Program-made: the position numbers and the translations under genes | Notes under the pieces: model-generated | Told to the model about the DNA's origin: nothing | The model's input: only the letters and a program-made list of their open reading frames with translations | Database searches by the model: none | Shown: in pieces, positions 25,242-34,200 of the stretch | Numbering within the stretch: position 1 is the stretch's first letter | How the letters are laid out: every line of letters begins with the position of its first letter | Source: Sphingorhabdus_B arenilitoris | GTDB lineage: Bacteria; Pseudomonadota; Alphaproteobacteria; Sphingomonadales; Sphingomonadaceae | Length of the DNA stretch: 64,000 nt | Assembly: GCF_042651485.1 (NCBI RefSeq) | Contig: NZ_JBHSDH010000005.1 | Location: forward strand, 81,718 to 145,717 | Reading direction: 5' to 3'

Positions 25242-26078
25242 TTACCTCTTCTTCTTCGCATGACGTGAACGGATGATCATCCGATCAGTCGATTTGTTCT
25301 TGCGGGTCCGTGCGCCCTTGGTCGGCTTGCCCCATGGAGTCACTGGATGACGACCACCAGAGGTCCGGCCTTCACCACCACCATGCGGGTGATCGACCGG
25401 GTTTTTCGCAACACCGCGGGTCAGCGGACGAATACCGCGCCAGCGATTGCGGCCAGCCTTGGCAAGCGTGGTGTTCGAATTGTCGGGGTTTGAAACCGCG
25501 CCAACTGTTCCCATGCAGCTGCCCAAGATATAGCGCTGCTCACCTGAGTTCAAACGGACGATCACGCGTCCGCCATCACGTCCGACCAGCTGCACATAAG
25601 TGCCCGCGCTGCGTGCGATCTGAGCGCCCTTACCGGGCTTCATTTCGATATTGTGGCAGATGGTGCCAACCGGCATTTGGCTCAGCAACATCGCATTGCC
25701 AGGCTTCACGTCGGTTTTTTCACCCGCCACAACCGTATCGCCAACGGCGAGACGCTGCGGTGCGATGATATAGGCTTGCTCGCCATCTTCATATTTTAGA
25801 AGCGCGATGAATGCCGTGCGGTTGGGGTCATATTCCAAACGCTCTACGGTCGCGGGCATATCCCACTTCCGACGTTTGAAATCGATCACGCGATATTTTT
25901 GCTTATGACCGCCGCCGATACCGCGCGAGGTCACATGACCTTTATTGTTGCGGCCACCGGTTTTCTTCTTACCTTCGGTCAGCGCTTTTACCGGACGGCC
26001 TTTATACAGGCTTGACCGGTCAACCAGCACAAGACCGCGGCGTGCGGGGCTAGTCGGTTTGTAGCTTTTTAATGCCAT
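25242..26078 (-). CDS. rplB: 50S ribosomal protein L2
   Basis: L2 is required for subunit joining and peptidyl transfer. MALKSYKPTSPARRG, GRNNKGHVTSRGIGGGHK and the C-terminal VDHPHGGGEGRTSGGRHPV (with the functionally important His) are intact. 278 residues. rplW precedes it by 10 bp. Confidence 0.98.
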   Translation of the reverse strand: MALKSYKPTSPARRGLVLVDRSSLYKGRPVKALTEGKKKTGGRNNKGHVTSRGIGGGHKQKYRVIDFKRRKWDMPATVERLEYDPNRTAFIALLKYEDGEQAYIIAPQRLAVGDTVVAGEKTDVKPGNAMLLSQMPVGTICHNIEMKPGKGAQIARSAGTYVQLVGRDGGRVIVRLNSGEQRYILGSCMGTVGAVSNPDNSNTTLAKAGRNRWRGIRPLTRGVAKNPVDHPHGGGEGRTSGGRHPVTPWGKPTKGARTRKNKSTDRMIIRSRHAKKKR

Positions 26079-26088
26079 AATATATCCG

Positions 26089-26397
26089 TTAAACCCCCGT
26101 GGTCACGTCGATCATCTGGCCTTCAGCCAAAGTCACAACAGCTTTTTTTACGTCATTGCGCTTATAGGGAGCACCCTTCCAACGCTTGACTTTGCCTTTT
26201 TGGACCAGCGTGTTGACGCCAGTAACCTTGACATTGAACAAAGCCTCAACAGCGGCCTTGATCTGCGGCTTGCTTGCAGTTTTCGCTACTTTGAAAACAA
26301 CCGCGTTATTTTCCGAGAGCAAAGTTGCTTTCTCGGTAATATGCGGCGCAACAATCACGTCATAATGACGGGCGTCGATGCTGTCTTTTTTAGCCAT
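26089..26397 (-). CDS. rplW: 50S ribosomal protein L23
   Basis: L23 docks the signal recognition particle and trigger factor at the tunnel exit. RHYDVIVAPHITEKATLL and GVNTLVQKGKVKRWKG are visible. The ATG at 26397 (102 residues) matches the family; a longer frame to 26421 lies inside rplD. It overlaps the rplD stop by 8 nt. Confidence 0.96.
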   Translation of the reverse strand: MAKKDSIDARHYDVIVAPHITEKATLLSENNAVVFKVAKTASKPQIKAAVEALFNVKVTGVNTLVQKGKVKRWKGAPYKRNDVKKAVVTLAEGQMIDVTTGV

Positions 26398-27016
26398 TGA
26401 AACGCGCCTCCAGTTTCTCAACCGCAGCGCGGGTCAAAACCAAGCTATCAGCATTCAAAATGTCATAGACATTGGCGCCCACAGCGGGGAGCGAATTGAT
26501 GCCGACCAGATTGGCCGATGCCTTGCGGAAATTGTCATTCACGGCTTCACCGTCGATCACAAGAATTTTCTTGCCGAGGCCCAGCTTGCCAATGTGAGCT
26601 TGCAACGCCTTGGTTTTGGCGTCTTTCAATTCCACATTTTCAAGCACGAACAAAGTGCCGGCTTTTACCTTGCTCGACAAAGCCATTTTCAGGCCCAGAG
26701 CACGGATTTTCTTGTTCAACGAAGGGTTAAAGTCACGCAAGCGTGCACCATGGGCTTTACCACCACCGATAAAGATCGGCGCGCGGCGGTTACCATGACG
26801 GGCGGTACCACCACCTTTTTGGTTGCCGAATTTCTTACCAGTGCGGGCTACATCACCGCGCTCACGCGTGGGACGTGCCGTGCCGCGAGCTTTTTCACGC
26901 TGCCATGTGACAACGCGGTGCAAAATGTCTGCACGTGGCTCAAGACCGAAGACATCATCATTCAGATCAATGTCACCTTTGGCTTTCGCGTCGAGGGTTT
27001 GAACTTTGAGTTTCAT
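26390..27016 (-). CDS. rplD: 50S ribosomal protein L4
   Basis: L4 lines the exit tunnel and in E. coli also represses the S10 operon. The tunnel-loop region RTGKKFGNQKGGGTARHG and the start VLHRVVTWQREKARG are present. 208 residues. Autoregulation through a leader (see 27782-28032) is possible but not shown. Confidence 0.96.
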   Translation of the reverse strand: MKLKVQTLDAKAKGDIDLNDDVFGLEPRADILHRVVTWQREKARGTARPTRERGDVARTGKKFGNQKGGGTARHGNRRAPIFIGGGKAHGARLRDFNPSLNKKIRALGLKMALSSKVKAGTLFVLENVELKDAKTKALQAHIGKLGLGKKILVIDGEAVNDNFRKASANLVGINSLPAVGANVYDILNADSLVLTRAAVEKLEARFNG

Positions 27017-27019
27017 GTC

Positions 27020-27781
27020 TTAACCCTCCTTCTCTTCGGTAGCTTCGACTGCAGGAGCCTCAGCAGCAGGAGTGTCTGCTACTTCAGGAGCAGGCGCTTC
27101 ATTGTCATTTTTGACCGAACCAGGGAAAGGTGCGCCTTCGGGAGCAGGATGCTTCACGGCATCGCGAACCAGAAGCCAGCCATTTTTCGCGCCGGGAACA
27201 CTTCCCTTTACGAAAATCAGGCCGCGCGCCACATCGGTGCGGACGATTTCGAGATTTTGCTGGGTGCGTTGACGGTCGCCCATGTGGCCGGCCATCTTCT
27301 TACCCTTAAACACTTTACCTGGATCCTGACGTTGACCCGTCGAACCATGGGCACGGTGAGAGATGGACACACCATGGGTCGCGCGCATACCGCCGAAGCC
27401 CCAACGCTTCATGGCACCAGCAAAACCCTTACCTTGTGTATGACCGGTGATATCAACCATCTGACCATCAACAAAATGATCGGCGGAGATAGCAGCGCCA
27501 ACAGGCAGGAGACCATCTTCATTATCGACGCGGAATTCAGCGACGCGAGCCTTGGGCTCAACAGAAGCTTTTGCGAATTCTTCGCGTTGCGGTTTGTTTA
27601 CATTTTTCGCTTTACGGGCTCCGGCTCCGAGACGGACGGCAAAATAACCATCACGTTCTTCGTTACGGGCTCCGACCACTTGGCATCCCTCAAGAGCCAA
27701 TACGGTGACAGGAACGTGACGGCCATCTTCATTGAAGAGGCGCATCATACCCATCTTTTTCGCGATCACGCCAGTGCGCAT
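27020..27781 (-). CDS. rplC: 50S ribosomal protein L3 with Ala/Glu-rich tail
   Basis: L3 starts large-subunit assembly and reaches the peptidyl-transferase centre. MRTGVIAKKMGMMRLF and the GMKRWGFGGMRATHGVS/HRAHGS loop (methylation-site region) are conserved. The C-terminus has about 40 extra residues rich in Ala, Pro and Glu (AAEAPAVEATEEKEG), giving 253 residues against 209 in E. coli. A long, hairpin-rich leader precedes the gene. Confidence 0.96.
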   Translation of the reverse strand: MRTGVIAKKMGMMRLFNEDGRHVPVTVLALEGCQVVGARNEERDGYFAVRLGAGARKAKNVNKPQREEFAKASVEPKARVAEFRVDNEDGLLPVGAAISADHFVDGQMVDITGHTQGKGFAGAMKRWGFGGMRATHGVSISHRAHGSTGQRQDPGKVFKGKKMAGHMGDRQRTQQNLEIVRTDVARGLIFVKGSVPGAKNGWLLVRDAVKHPAPEGAPFPGSVKNDNEAPAPEVADTPAAEAPAVEATEEKEG

Positions 27782-28032
27782 GATCCATACTCCAACTATG
27801 TCAGAGGCCCGGCTGGCAGGATTGCCAGGAGGGCGTGACGCCTAATTTTCCAACCCTGTAAATTAAACGAGCCCCGTCCGGGCTAGGTGCCAGCACCCTT
27901 TTTCAAAAAGGCGTGCTTGGCGAGACGGGGAACGCGGCCCGGATCAAAGCTCCGGCGGTATTCCATGTCCGTTTTCGCAATGCTGCGAAAACTTTCAATT
28001 TCTCTGACCATATTTGGCCAGAAAGCGAGCTC
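27782..28032 (-). promoter_or_regulatory. Hairpin-rich leader between rpsJ and rplC
   Basis: This 251-nt gap is unusually long for an otherwise tightly packed operon. On the reverse-strand RNA it holds a perfect 9-bp hairpin with a 4-nt loop (27971-27992, GTTTTCGCA/TGCGAAAAC), a 6-bp stem at 28005-28022, and CTGGCA-N4-TGCCAG (27813-27828) about 30 nt before the rplC start. The pattern fits a ribosomal-protein leader, for example one read by L4 or L3, but no match to a known class was tested. Confidence 0.45.
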
Positions 28033-28344
28033 TTAAGCCAGCTTAATTTCTACATTCACACCAGCAGCAAGATCGAGCTTCATCAGCGCATCCACGGTCT
28101 GCGGTGTCGGCTGCACGATATCGAGCATCCGCTTATATGTCCGAACCTCAAATTGCTCGCGTGACTTTTTGTCAATATGCGGGCCGCGGTTCACGGTGAA
28201 CTTTTCAATCTTGGTAGGAAGCGGGATTGGTCCCCGGATCAATGCGCCTGTACGGCGCGCAGTGTCTGCAATGTCACCAGTCGCCTGATCAAGCACGCGA
28301 TGGTCAAAAGCCTTGAGACGGATGCGAATATTCTGCGTTTCCAT
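28033..28344 (-). CDS. rpsJ: 30S ribosomal protein S10 (NusE)
   Basis: S10 serves in the 30S head and, as NusE, in transcription antitermination. METQNIRIRLKAFDHRVLDQ, GPIPLPTKIEKFTVNRGPHIDKKSREQFE-type core and MKLDLAAGVNVEIKLA at the end are diagnostic. 103 residues. It follows tuf and is separated from rplC by a structured leader. Confidence 0.98.
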   Translation of the reverse strand: METQNIRIRLKAFDHRVLDQATGDIADTARRTGALIRGPIPLPTKIEKFTVNRGPHIDKKSREQFEVRTYKRMLDIVQPTPQTVDALMKLDLAAGVNVEIKLA

Positions 28345-28452
28345 GGTTTATACCAAATCCTAATTTCTACCGATATGAAAGAGCCGAAAAACAGCAATAC
28401 CGACTTACCATTTGTAAGCCGGAATAGCTGTTTCTAAAATTTCAAAACTGGA

Positions 28453-28477
28453 CCCGGGCGAATCAAACCCGCCCGGG
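28453..28477 (-). terminator. Stem-loop downstream of tuf
   Basis: CCCGGGCG (28453-28460) pairs perfectly with CGCCCGGG (28470-28477) around a 9-nt loop, 15 nt after the tuf stop on the reverse strand. Only short T-runs follow. It probably reduces read-through from tuf into the S10 genes or stabilises the tuf mRNA end. Confidence 0.55.
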
Positions 28478-28491
28478 ATGCGCAGCCTATA

Positions 28492-29682
28492 TTACTTTGT
28501 GATCGTTCCTACAACCCCTGAACCAACAGTACGTCCACCTTCGCGAATTGCGAAGCGCAAACCTGGGTCCATTGCGATTGGCGCGATCAATTTGACGCTG
28601 ATGGTTACGTTATCGCCGGGCATGACCATTTCGGTACCTTCTGGCAGGATAACTTCGCCTGTTACGTCGGTGGTGCGGAAGTAGAATTGCGGGCGATAGT
28701 TAGCGAAGAATGGCGTGTGACGGCCACCTTCATCTTTCGACAACACATATACTTCTGCGCTAAATTCAGTGTGCGGCGTAACCGAACCAGGCTTACAAAG
28801 AACCTGACCACGCTCCACATCTTCACGGCCTACGCCGCGAACCAGCGCGCCGATGTTATCGCCAGCTTCACCCTGATCGAGCAGCTTGCGGAACATTTCA
28901 ACACCAGTAACAGTAGTTTTTGCGGTGTCGCGGATACCCACGATTTCAACTTCTTCACCCACCTTAACAATGCCGGTTTCAACGCGGCCGGTCACAACCG
29001 TACCACGACCAGAGATCGAGAATACATCTTCCACTGGCATCAAGAACGGACGGTCAACTGGACGCTCTGGCTGAGGAATGGCTTCGTCAACGGCGTTCAT
29101 CAAAGCGATGATCGATTCTTTACCGATATTGTCGTCGCGGCCTTCGAGTGCAGCCAAAGCCGAACCTTTAACCACAGGAATATCGTCGCCTGGGAAGTCA
29201 TACGAAGACAACAGCTCGCGAATTTCCATTTCAACCAGCTCGAGAATTTCTTCGTCGTCAACTTGGTCAACTTTATTCATGTAAACAACCAGAGCAGGAA
29301 CGCCAACCTGACGCGCCAACAGGATGTGCTCGCGGGTCTGTGGCATCGGGCCGTCAGCTGCGTTCACAACCAGAATGGCGCCATCCATCTGTGCGGCACC
29401 GGTGATCATGTTCTTAACATAGTCAGCGTGTCCTGGGCAATCAACGTGCGCATAGTGACGCGCAGCAGTTTCATACTCAACGTGAGCGGTCGAGATCGTG
29501 ATACCACGCTCGCGCTCTTCAGGAGCTTTATCGATATTTGCAAAATCAACAGCTGCGCCGCCGTGAATTTCAGCCATCACTTTGGTGATCGCTGCGGTCA
29601 GAGTTGTTTTACCATGGTCAACGTGACCGATGGTGCCGATGTTGCAATGCGGCTTGTTCCGCTCAAACTTTGCTTTTGCCAT
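28492..29682 (-). CDS. tuf: Elongation factor Tu
   Basis: EF-Tu carries aminoacyl-tRNA to the ribosome. The P-loop GHVDHGKTT, the RGITI switch 1, DCPGHADYVKNMITGAAQMDG switch 2 and NKVDQVDD are all intact. 396 residues. It lies between fusA and rpsJ as in the str operon. Only this tuf copy is in the window. Confidence 0.98.
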   Translation of the reverse strand: MAKAKFERNKPHCNIGTIGHVDHGKTTLTAAITKVMAEIHGGAAVDFANIDKAPEERERGITISTAHVEYETAARHYAHVDCPGHADYVKNMITGAAQMDGAILVVNAADGPMPQTREHILLARQVGVPALVVYMNKVDQVDDEEILELVEMEIRELLSSYDFPGDDIPVVKGSALAALEGRDDNIGKESIIALMNAVDEAIPQPERPVDRPFLMPVEDVFSISGRGTVVTGRVETGIVKVGEEVEIVGIRDTAKTTVTGVEMFRKLLDQGEAGDNIGALVRGVGREDVERGQVLCKPGSVTPHTEFSAEVYVLSKDEGGRHTPFFANYRPQFYFRTTDVTGEVILPEGTEMVMPGDNVTISVKLIAPIAMDPGLRFAIREGGRTVGSGVVGTITK

Positions 29683-29843
29683 TTTATCCTACCTTTTGGT
29701 TCAAATATTAGTTCTGTTTAGGAACAGTCCGCGCGCGCCTTGGCGAGGATGCGTTCCAATGTCAAGCTTTTCAACTCGGCGGCTCCACGGGATTTTCGCA
29801 AATCACCAAGAATCGTGGAGCGCGCCTAGCTTGTTTTTTGGCG

Positions 29844-31937
29844 TTATGCCAGCTTCTCTTTCAATTCCGACGCAACATTTGATGGAACTTCGTCATAGTG
29901 CGAAAATACCATCGAATAATTGGCACGGCCTTGGGTGAAGGAACGCAGCTGGTTCACATAACCAAACATGTTGGCCAGCGGCACCATTGCCTCCACAACT
30001 TGCGCATTACCACGGCTGTCCGTGCCCTGAATTTGGCCACGACGTGAGTTCATGTCGCCGATTACGTCACCCAGATAATCTTCTGGAGTAACAACTTCCA
30101 CCTTCATAATCGGCTCAAGCAGCTTGATACCCGATTTCTGAGCGGCTTCGCGCATACCAGCACGGCCCGCAATTTCGAATGCCAATGCCGAAGAGTCAAC
30201 GTCATGGTAAGCGCCGTCATACAGCTTGATTTCGAAATCGATGATCGGGAAGCCGATAAGCGATCCGCCTTCAGCGGTTTCACGCATGCCTTTTTCAACC
30301 GAAGGAATATATTCTTTCGGAATGTTGCCGCCCTTAACTTCATCGTGGAAGATGATGCCGCTGCCGCGCTCACCGGGAGTGATGGTGAATTTGATGCGGC
30401 CAAATTGACCCGAACCACCCGACTGCTTCTTGTGGGTATAGTCAATGTCAACTTCGCGCGCGATATATTCGCGGTAAGCCACCTGCGGCGCACCCACGTT
30501 GGCTTCAACCTTAAATTCGCGGCGCATACGATCAACCAGAATGTCGAGGTGAAGCTCGCCCATGCCTTTAATGATCGTTTGGCCCGATTCATGGTCGGTC
30601 GAAACGCGGAACGAAGGATCTTCAGCAGCCAAACGGTTGAGCGCGATGCCCATTTTTTCTTGGTCCGCTTTTGTCTTTGGTTCCACCGAAAGCTCGATCA
30701 CTGGCTCTGGGAATTCCATCCGCTCCAGGATAATCGGCTTTAACGGCGCACAAAGCGTGTCACCCGTTGTCGTTTCCTTCATCCCGGCCAGAGCGACGAT
30801 GTCGCCTGCAAATGCCTCATCAATGTCCTTACGTTCATTGGAGTGCATTTCGAGGATACGGCCGATTTTCTCTTTCTTATCCTTCACCGAATTCAGCACG
30901 GTGCCTTTTTCCAGCTTGCCAGAATAAATACGGGCAAAGGTCAGCGAGCCAACAAACGGGTCGTTCATCACTTTGAAAGCCAGCGCGGCAAAAGGAGCCT
31001 CATCGCTCGATGGGCGATTGTCCTTGGTTTCGCCGTCCAATAACACACCTTCAATTGCAGGCACGTCGAGCGGGCTTGGCAGATAATCGACAACCGCGTC
31101 GAGCAAAGGCTGCACGCCTTTATTCTTAAACGCGCTGCCGCAGCATACAGGGACGAAGCTATGGTTCAGCGTGCCTTTGCGGATCAGCTTTTTCAGCGTG
31201 TCCACATCAGGCTCATTGCCTTCCAAATAGGCTTCCATCGCGTCATCGTCTTGCTCCACAGCAAGTTCGATCAGCTTATTGCGATATTCCGCCGCGCTGT
31301 CGACCAGATCAGCCGGAATTTCTTCATAGCTAAATTCGGCGCCCAAGCTTTCATCTTTCCAGATGATCGCGCGCTGCTTCACAAGGTCAACCAGACCCTT
31401 CAGATCGCTTTCAAGACCGATAGGAATATAAAGCACCGCCGGGGTCGCGCCCAAACGATCAATAATCGATTTCACGCAATATTCGAAATTCGCGCCGGTA
31501 CGGTCGAGCTTATTGATGAAGCACATACGCGGAACGCCGTATTTATCGGCCTGACGCCATACGGTTTCAGATTGCGGCTCCACACCAGCAACGCCGTCAA
31601 AGCAAGCAACCGCGCCGTCAAGCACGCGCAAAGACCGCTCAACTTCAATGGTGAAGTCGACGTGTCCGGGGGTGTCAATGATATTGATCCGGTGCTCTTC
31701 GCCGTTATCATCCTTCACCGACCAGAAACAAGTCGTCGCAGCAGAGGTAATCGTAATGCCCCGCTCTTGCTCTTGCTCCATCCAGTCCATCGTCGCTGCG
31801 CCATCGTGCACTTCGCCGATTTTATAGGATTTACCTGTATAATAAAGGATACGTTCGGTGGTCGTGGTTTTACCGGCGTCAATATGCGCCATAATACCAA
31901 TGTTGCGATACCTGTTTAATGGATGGCTGCGTGCCAT
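29844..31937 (-). CDS. fusA: Elongation factor G
   Basis: EF-G drives translocation. AHIDAGKTTTTERILYYTG is the P-loop, with ERGITITSAATT, DTPGHVDFTIEVERSLRVLDG and NKLDRTGANFEY following. Domain IV tip and the C-terminal SGGSGQFGRI and YSMVFSHYDEVP regions are present. 697 residues. It sits between rpsG and tuf; a hairpin lies between rpsG and fusA. Confidence 0.98.
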   Translation of the reverse strand: MARSHPLNRYRNIGIMAHIDAGKTTTTERILYYTGKSYKIGEVHDGAATMDWMEQEQERGITITSAATTCFWSVKDDNGEEHRINIIDTPGHVDFTIEVERSLRVLDGAVACFDGVAGVEPQSETVWRQADKYGVPRMCFINKLDRTGANFEYCVKSIIDRLGATPAVLYIPIGLESDLKGLVDLVKQRAIIWKDESLGAEFSYEEIPADLVDSAAEYRNKLIELAVEQDDDAMEAYLEGNEPDVDTLKKLIRKGTLNHSFVPVCCGSAFKNKGVQPLLDAVVDYLPSPLDVPAIEGVLLDGETKDNRPSSDEAPFAALAFKVMNDPFVGSLTFARIYSGKLEKGTVLNSVKDKKEKIGRILEMHSNERKDIDEAFAGDIVALAGMKETTTGDTLCAPLKPIILERMEFPEPVIELSVEPKTKADQEKMGIALNRLAAEDPSFRVSTDHESGQTIIKGMGELHLDILVDRMRREFKVEANVGAPQVAYREYIAREVDIDYTHKKQSGGSGQFGRIKFTITPGERGSGIIFHDEVKGGNIPKEYIPSVEKGMRETAEGGSLIGFPIIDFEIKLYDGAYHDVDSSALAFEIAGRAGMREAAQKSGIKLLEPIMKVEVVTPEDYLGDVIGDMNSRRGQIQGTDSRGNAQVVEAMVPLANMFGYVNQLRSFTQGRANYSMVFSHYDEVPSNVASELKEKLA

Positions 31938-31989
31938 GGTCTTTACTCCGTGTGAGGGGCGTTGCGTCGGTGCGCCGCCCTATAGGGAA

Positions 31990-32013
31990 AGGGGCCGGTT
32001 TTGACCAGCCCCT
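31990..32013 (-). terminator. Hairpin between rpsG and fusA
   Basis: AGGGGCCGG (31990-31998) and CCAGCCCCT (32005-32013) form a 9-bp stem with one wobble around a 6-nt loop. On the reverse-strand RNA it follows rpsG by about 30 nt and is followed by TTTC. It may attenuate transcription or tune stoichiometry between ribosomal proteins and EF-G. Confidence 0.5.
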
Positions 32014-32041
32014 CTATACAATAATTACAGGCGAGCGGCGG

Positions 32042-32512
32042 TTACCAGCGGTAATGCGCGAATGCCCGGTTGGCTTCTGCCATGCGGTGCGTATCTTCAC
32101 GCTTTTTAACCGCATTGCCCCTGTTATTGGCGGCATCCATCAACTCACCCGACAAACGAGCGGACATGGTCGTTTCGCTGCGGTTCCGGGCCGCACCGAT
32201 TAACCAGCGGATGGCCAATGCCTGCGCACGTTCCGGACGCACTTCGCAAGGTACCTGATAGGTCGCACCACCAACGCGGCGCGAACGCACTTCGATGCCG
32301 GGCTTTACATTGTTCAATGCTTCATGGAACAATTCGACCGGATTTTTCTTCGCGCGTTCTTCCACAGAATCAAGCGCACCATAAACAATCCGTTCTGCGG
32401 CGGATTTTTTTCCATCCAGCATCAGATTGTTCATAAATTTAGACAATACCAGATCACCAAATTTGGGATCGGGCAGGATGACCCGTTTTTCGGGACGACG
32501 ACGACGTGACAT
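32042..32512 (-). CDS. rpsG: 30S ribosomal protein S7
   Basis: S7 nucleates 30S head assembly and, in E. coli, regulates the str operon. MSRRRRPEKRVILPDPKFGD, LMLDGKKSAAERIVYGALD and the NRAFAHYRW end are characteristic. 156 residues. It is 17 bp downstream of rpsL. Confidence 0.98.
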   Translation of the reverse strand: MSRRRRPEKRVILPDPKFGDLVLSKFMNNLMLDGKKSAAERIVYGALDSVEERAKKNPVELFHEALNNVKPGIEVRSRRVGGATYQVPCEVRPERAQALAIRWLIGAARNRSETTMSARLSGELMDAANNRGNAVKKREDTHRMAEANRAFAHYRW

Positions 32513-32529
32513 ATTCTATTCTCCCGATC

Positions 32530-32901
32530 TTACTTAGGACGCTTCGCGCCATATTTGGAGCGCGATTGCTTGCGGTCTTTAACGCCTTGCGTATCGAGCA
32601 CGCCGCGCAGCACATGATAACGCACACCGGGAAGGTCGCGCACACGGCCGCCACGGATCAGGACAACGCTATGCTCCTGAAGATTGTGGCCTTCACCGGG
32701 GATATAAGAAATGACCTCACGGCTGTTGGTCAAACGGACCTTAGCCACCTTACGAAGCGCCGAGTTCGGCTTTTTCGGGGTCGTTGTATAAACGCGAGTG
32801 CAAACACCGCGCTTTTGGGGATTGGCTTCCATCGCTGGAACCTTGGACTTCGCTTTTTGCGGAGTCCGGCCCTTGCGGACCAGCTGGTTAATCGTTGGCA
32901 T
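32530..32901 (-). CDS. rpsL: 30S ribosomal protein S12 carrying Arg 88
   Basis: S12 lines the decoding centre. MPTINQLVRKGRTPQK is the normal start (ATG 32901, 123 residues); the upstream open frame to 33054 is not related. Lys 43 in TTTPKKPNSALRK is wild type. Residue 88 is Arg in GGRVRDLPGVRY (codon CGC, 32638-32640 reversed), where E. coli has Lys; a Lys-to-Arg change there is a classical streptomycin-resistance substitution. rpoB/rpoC are not upstream of it as they are in many bacteria. Confidence 0.97.
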   Translation of the reverse strand: MPTINQLVRKGRTPQKAKSKVPAMEANPQKRGVCTRVYTTTPKKPNSALRKVAKVRLTNSREVISYIPGEGHNLQEHSVVLIRGGRVRDLPGVRYHVLRGVLDTQGVKDRKQSRSKYGAKRPK

Positions 32902-33487
32902 ATCTTCACCTTGGTTAGTAATAAAACAGGTTACTTTGCATAAACGGCCGTGTTGACGGTGGAGGCTCAGCCTTTGGCCCACCCGTCCGCAGATACAATG
33001 TGCTGCTATGTAATTTCCGCACGAAAGGGGCGCGAAAGAATCACGCCCTGTCACTTGGAAGCGCAGCCACTAGCTTGGGCAGCTGCGAACGTCAAGGGGC
33101 GGGATCAGGAAACCTTCGGGGTAAGCCCCGTCGTTGCCTCTATTTTATCCGGCCCAACTTATGCCGCCCCTATTACCGGCGAGAGATGGCGTATGCTTTC
33201 ATTCCACTCCCATTTTTACCGCCGCCCCGAACGTGCCGGATAATCGCTTGCTTCGATTGTGCACGCCGCTGGAATTTATGACCTGCTAGGGTTGTTGATA
33301 TTCAAAGAGCGACGACACGATAGAATATAGTTTCGTCACCCCCGCGAAGGTGGGGGTCCAACATCTGAGGCTGAAATTTGAGCCGACCTCCTAGTTTAAA
33401 ATGATAGCTTAGGTGATGGCCCCCCGCCTTCGCGGGGGTGACGCTGTTTTTGTTTTTAAAACTCTATTAAGTTGATCGCTAACGCCC
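32902..33487. other. Non-coding region upstream of rpsL
   Basis: About 590 bp without a convincing gene. The part next to rpsL must hold the leader and promoter of the translation cluster; I cannot fix -35/-10 boxes with confidence. The left-facing half contains the REP-like inverted pair at 33335-33442. No tRNA or other RNA gene is visible. Confidence 0.6.
33335..33442. repeat. REP-like inverted repeat pair
   Basis: A 26-bp unit starting GTCACCCCCGCGAAGG (33335-33360) is repeated in inverse orientation at 33417-33442, 24 of 26 bases matching, with 56 bp between. Each unit is itself partly palindromic. Such GTCACCCCCGCGAAGG units are widespread intergenic palindromes of alphaproteobacteria. 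It lies just after the methyltransferase gene end and may act as an mRNA-stabilising stem or terminator. Confidence 0.75.
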
Positions 33488-34012
33488 TTATCCCACCCGT
33501 TCGGTCAGCACCGCATTTTCGGTGCGGATCCGCCACCATAGCAACGCGGCGTTGAGCACTGTGAAGAAGCCGGCCACCCATGGCGCGCCGAGCAATAGCG
33601 GGACCAGCGCGATCTCCGCCACCACCACGGCATAATTGGGATGCGGCAGGAACCGGTAAGGACCGCGCTTTACCCTTGGAAAATGCGGGGCGCTGATGAT
33701 CCGGGTGGTCCACCAACGGCCGATGCTGGCCAATGTCCAGATGCGGAAAATCTGGCTAAATATAAAACCGGTGAGCAGCAGAAAAGGCGGCGATAGAGCC
33801 GGGCTTGCCAGAAACGCAATGGCGATGATCCAGCCGCCATGCAGCAGGATGAATAGCGGATAATGCCCTGCCCCATGCTCGACCGCGCCTTCGGCAAGCA
33901 AGCGGCGCGTGTTGCGGCGGGCATAGATAAGCTCGCCCAGCCGCTGCACGATCAGATAGCCGATCACCAGTATCGCCCATGTTGGCCAATCGGTAATTGA
34001 TGGTGTCATCAT
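33488..34012 (-). CDS. Isoprenylcysteine-carboxyl-methyltransferase-family membrane protein
   Basis: The protein of about 175 residues has four to five hydrophobic helices and the family C-terminal block with GPYRFLPHPNYAVV (RHPNY-like SAM site) and a late Glu/Arg-rich LLWWRIRTENAVL. In Streptomyces a protein of this family (SrsB) O-methylates alkylresorcinols made by the type III synthase SrsA. The adjacent upstream gene here is a type III PKS, so the same role is likely. ATG 34012 and ATG 34009 are both possible starts; 34012 overlaps the stop of the repeat ORF upstream. Confidence 0.85.
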   Translation of the reverse strand: MMTPSITDWPTWAILVIGYLIVQRLGELIYARRNTRRLLAEGAVEHGAGHYPLFILLHGGWIIAIAFLASPALSPPFLLLTGFIFSQIFRIWTLASIGRWWTTRIISAPHFPRVKRGPYRFLPHPNYAVVVAEIALVPLLLGAPWVAGFFTVLNAALLWWRIRTENAVLTERVG

Positions 34013-34200
34013 CGGCAATTCCCGGTAGTCGCCATGACCGAGCCGCAAAACCGGTTCTCACTTTTGCTTGTCATGGCACGGTCTTGGATGGTCGCCATGA
34101 CCGAGCCGCAAAACCGGTTCCCACTTTTGCTTGTCATGGCACGGTCTTGGATGGTCGCCATGACCGTGCCGCAAAACCGGTTCCCACTTTTGCTTGTCAT
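34009..34200 (-). CDS. Coupled 63-residue ORF of 21-residue tandem repeats
   Basis: The ORF starts at an ATG that overlaps the PKS stop (ATGA, 34197-34200) and its TGA overlaps the ATG of the methyltransferase gene (34009-34012). It encodes three copies of a 21-residue unit that begins MTSKSGNRFCG. All coding comes from a 63-bp DNA repeat, so the open frame could be a by-product of a repeat whose length is a multiple of three. The exact fit between two genes, with overlaps on both sides, is nevertheless striking. No family is recognised. Confidence 0.35.
   Translation of the reverse strand: MTSKSGNRFCGTVMATIQDRAMTSKSGNRFCGSVMATIQDRAMTSKSENRFCGSVMATTGNCR

Noticed and set aside
26378..27838. 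A 486-codon forward open frame opposite rplD and rplC
   Set aside because: The reverse strand encodes clear L4, L3 and neighbouring ribosomal proteins; the forward product has no recognisable features.
28687..29721. A 344-codon forward open frame opposite tuf
   Set aside because: It is the antisense image of the highly conserved EF-Tu gene.
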